Shown: positions 61,855 through 64,000 of the stretch, piece by piece
Layout: every line of letters starts with the position of its first letter
Numbering within the stretch: the stretch's first letter is position 1
Assembly (NCBI RefSeq): GCF_003312915.1
Contig: NZ_CP030261.1
Coordinates: 3,782,001 to 3,846,000 of the forward strand
DNA from: Flavobacterium fluviale
GTDB lineage: Bacteria > Bacteroidota > Bacteroidia > Flavobacteriales > Flavobacteriaceae
DNA: 64,000 nt
Direction of reading: 5' to 3'
Program-made: the position numbers and the translations under genes
The notes under the pieces: generated by a model
Told to the model about the DNA's origin: nothing
The model's database searches: none
What the model saw: only the letters and a program-made list of their open reading frames with translations

Positions 61855-64000
61855 CTATAATTTGCATTCGATTGTATATTTTCCTGAACCTAATTCTAAA
61901 GTTGGTTTCGTTCCATCAAAACCTGTCCTAACTTTTTTATTATCAATTTTTATTTCCGAACTTTTAGAAATAGGTAATTTTATTGTTGCCGTTGTATTCA
62001 CCGGAATTTCCACATTCAGAATAAATTTGCCGTCTTTCTTTTCCCAAGACGAAACAATTTTTCCGTAAACCGATTGATAATCCGCTTTCGCGAAAGTCAT
62101 ATCACCCACTACTTCCGGCTGAATAAAGAAATGTTTGAAGGCCGGTTTTTCTGGATCGGCCATAATTCCGGCTAAACTTTGATAAAACCATTCTTCAATC
62201 TGACCCAGCATAAAATGATTCCACGAATTTCCTTTTCTCGGATCCCATTGTTCCGTTAAAGTCGTTAAACCAAATTTAATCTGAAAACCATAACCCGGCG
62301 CATCGTAATGATTGTGCATTTTGTACATGGTTTCGTTCTCGCCATTTCTTGCCAAAGTTTGGAATAAATAACGATTTCCAACATCTCCAGTTGTTAAACG
62401 ATCGTCTTTTTCTTTGATGTCAGCGAGTAAATTCTGCATTACAGCCTCTTTATACTGCGGTTCTACGATATTCATAAAAATCGGAACTGCATTGCTAAAC
62501 TGACTGTTTGTCCCGTATTGTTTGGTTTCCGGATTGAAAAATTTTGCGTTAAAAGCCGTTTTAATTTCAGAAGCCAAAGTTGCGTATTTCTCGATATCTT
62601 CCGTTTTTCCCAACATTTTAGCCGCTTTTGCCACTAAATAAGCACCATAATAATAATGTGAAGTAGCAGAAAGTGCAATCGGACTGTTTTTTGAATAACC
62701 TGCTGCATGCGTTCCATAATCGTACCAATCGCCTAATCCGTGCGATACTATATGATTTTCAGCTTTTGTGCCTAAATAATCTACATACTTTTTCATTACA
62801 GGAAAATATTTTTCCAGTAAAGAAGCATCGCCATAATATTCATAATACATCCAAGGCAGAATTACGCCTGTTACACCCCATTCTGGGGAATCGGTAAAGT
62901 CACCTCCAAAAATTACATATTCAGGAACGATGGTTGGAATTAATCCGTTATCGCGTTGTGAATCAGAAATATTCTGCATCGTTGCAGGAATAAAAGTCTG
63001 TAAATTATAATTGAACATTAAACCCGGACCATTCAAATGAATTTCTTCCAGCCAGCCTAATTTTTCACGCTGCGGACAATCGGTAAAAACACTTTGGAAA
63101 TTACTTTTTATCGAATTATTAATCAGCTCGTGTGTTTTATTGAAAATCTCATTCGAACAGGCAAAACTTCCTGCTTCTCCTGCCGAATTATAAATGAAAT
63201 TCGATTTTAAATCAACCAAAGTTGGAAGTTCCTTATTCTTATCTTCTTTATAATTAATGTTTTCAATTTGAACATATTGATAACCGTAGAAACTGAATTT
63301 TGGCGTCCATTCTTCGACGTCTTTTCCCTTTAAAGTGTAATCGTAATAATATGGTTTTCCAGATCTTCCCTGAGCAATTGTTCCTTCTTCATTTAAACCT
63401 TCAGCTACCCAAACCCGAATCGTCTGTCCTTTTTTTCCTTTTACTTTAATAGTTGGAAATCCAGAAAGATTCTGTCCCATATCAAAAACATAGAAATTTG
63501 GTTTTAATTCTTTTACGGTTTTTACTTCGTATTGCTTCTGAATTGTAACCGGCGGTGCAGTCTGCGGTCTTAAAACTCCTTTTGGCGCTTCCTGAATTAC
63601 AACTTTTTTCCAGTCAGCATCTTTGAAACCTTTTCTGTTCCAGCCTTTTTGTTCTAAATTGGCGTTGTAATCTTCTCCTCCAAAAATACTGTTGTAGGTA
63701 ATCGGACTTTTACTGTATTTCCAGCTTTCATCCGATTTTATAATTTCTTCTGAACCGTCTTTATAACTAATTTTCATTTTGAAGAATAAAGTCGGCGGGC
63801 CAAAACTCACGAAGAATTTGGTATATCTTTCAGCAAGCGTATTATACATTCCGTTTCCTAAAAGAACACCAATTACATTTTCGCCTTTTTCTAATTGTTT
63901 CGCGTTTAACTCGTAAATATTGTAATTAACCGTTTTATCGTAATCTGTCCATAAAGGTGCAAATTGGCTGTTTCCAACTTTTTTACCATTGATAGTCAAT
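61855..64000 (-). CDS. GH78 alpha-L-rhamnosidase (second copy), N-terminus outside the window
   Basis: The frame is open to the right edge, so only the last ~715 residues are seen. They include part of the rhamnosidase N-terminal sandwich (NGKKVGNSQFAPLWTDYDKTVNYNIYEL, VIGVLLGNGMYNTL), the second sandwich (YVFDMGQNLSGFPTIKVKGKKGQ), the (alpha/alpha)6 barrel with DCPQREKLGWLEEIHLNGPG, where the catalytic acidic residues lie, and the C-terminal sandwich ending GSGKYTIECKL. It is clearly distinct from the GH78 at 52835-55585, whose signature reads DCPQRNERQPWLGD, so different rhamnose linkages are likely. Upstream genes of the cluster, possibly a SusC/D pair, lie beyond the window. Confidence 0.95.
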   Translation of the reverse strand, partial: LTINGKKVGNSQFAPLWTDYDKTVNYNIYELNAKQLEKGENVIGVLLGNGMYNTLAERYTKFFVSFGPPTLFFKMKISYKDGSEEIIKSDESWKYSKSPITYNSIFGGEDYNANLEQKGWNRKGFKDADWKKVVIQEAPKGVLRPQTAPPVTIQKQYEVKTVKELKPNFYVFDMGQNLSGFPTIKVKGKKGQTIRVWVAEGLNEEGTIAQGRSGKPYYYDYTLKGKDVEEWTPKFSFYGYQYVQIENINYKEDKNKELPTLVDLKSNFIYNSAGEAGSFACSNEIFNKTHELINNSIKSNFQSVFTDCPQREKLGWLEEIHLNGPGLMFNYNLQTFIPATMQNISDSQRDNGLIPTIVPEYVIFGGDFTDSPEWGVTGVILPWMYYEYYGDASLLEKYFPVMKKYVDYLGTKAENHIVSHGLGDWYDYGTHAAGYSKNSPIALSATSHYYYGAYLVAKAAKMLGKTEDIEKYATLASEIKTAFNAKFFNPETKQYGTNSQFSNAVPIFMNIVEPQYKEAVMQNLLADIKEKDDRLTTGDVGNRYLFQTLARNGENETMYKMHNHYDAPGYGFQIKFGLTTLTEQWDPRKGNSWNHFMLGQIEEWFYQSLAGIMADPEKPAFKHFFIQPEVVGDMTFAKADYQSVYGKIVSSWEKKDGKFILNVEIPVNTTATIKLPISKSSEIKIDNKKVRTGFDGTKPTLELGSGKYTIECKL

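Noticed and set aside
1..64000. tRNA, rRNA, insertion sequence or prophage genes
   Set aside because: No cloverleaf, rRNA segment, transposase or phage structural protein could be found on either strand by reading; short RNAs may still be missed.

Overview
The window looks like part of a Bacteroidota chromosome, most likely a Flavobacterium or close relative. The DNA is AT-rich. It carries a SusC/SusD pair, Bacteroidota-type promoters (-7 element TAnnTTTG) without Shine-Dalgarno sequences, and many secreted glycoside hydrolases (GHs) with lipoprotein or Sec signals. I support 37 protein genes, two of them cut by the window edges. I see no tRNA, rRNA, CRISPR array, transposase or phage gene.

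Layout. (1) 1-2441, + strand: the end of a TonB-dependent receptor and a DUF4374 lipoprotein, probably an iron/siderophore uptake pair. (2) 2543-3865: a divergent NmrA-like reductase / HxlR regulator pair. (3) 3870-4908: a ~1-kb islet with one unrecognised gene, bounded by 41-bp direct repeats of the 3' end of the HxlR gene. (4) 4963-33147, - strand: a polysaccharide utilization locus (PUL) with M28 peptidase, BNR propeller, FHS sugar permease, SusD, SusC, GH3 with PA14, GH92, GH29, GH35, GH20, glycosylasparaginase, a GHL10-like lipoprotein, a CBM9-like protein, GH130, a sodium:solute symporter and a second GH92. (5) 33278-35120, + strand: a LytS-type histidine kinase and a LytTR response regulator. 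(6) 35416-39567: NagB fused to a PIG-L domain, and a second GH29 with carbohydrate-binding modules. (7) 39706-40959: a Pr6Pr-like membrane protein and a YdeI-like protein. (8) 41131-64000, - strand: a second degradation cluster with two GH2, a GH67N-like protein, a secreted isomerase-like lipoprotein, a BNR propeller, two GH78, an MGH1-like (alpha/alpha)6 hydrolase, GH95 and an STN-esterase fusion. It has no SusC/D inside the window.

How it works together. Regions 4 to 6 read as a complete exo-acting kit for N-glycans, possibly of plant type. Fucose comes off by GH29, galactose by GH35, GlcNAc by GH20, alpha-mannose by GH92, perhaps xylose by GH3, and Man-GlcNAc is cleaved by GH130. The GlcNAc-Asn bond is cut by glycosylasparaginase, and GlcN6P is deaminated by NagB. 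Region 8 fits a rhamnose-, fucose/galactose- and possibly uronate-containing plant polymer of the pectin or arabinogalactan type.

The strongest unexplained signal is a shared 20-bp motif (coding-strand consensus AAATGTCGTTTGTCGAAATT). It lies exactly 25-26 bp upstream of a TAnnTTTn -7 element in front of susC, GH92, nagB and the second GH29. This defines a regulon across separate transcription units. Other notable items are the 41-bp-repeat islet, six copies of a 104-bp palindromic intergenic repeat, and a series of long inverted repeats built from short repeated words. All of these intergenic repeats lie right of 24.3 kb.
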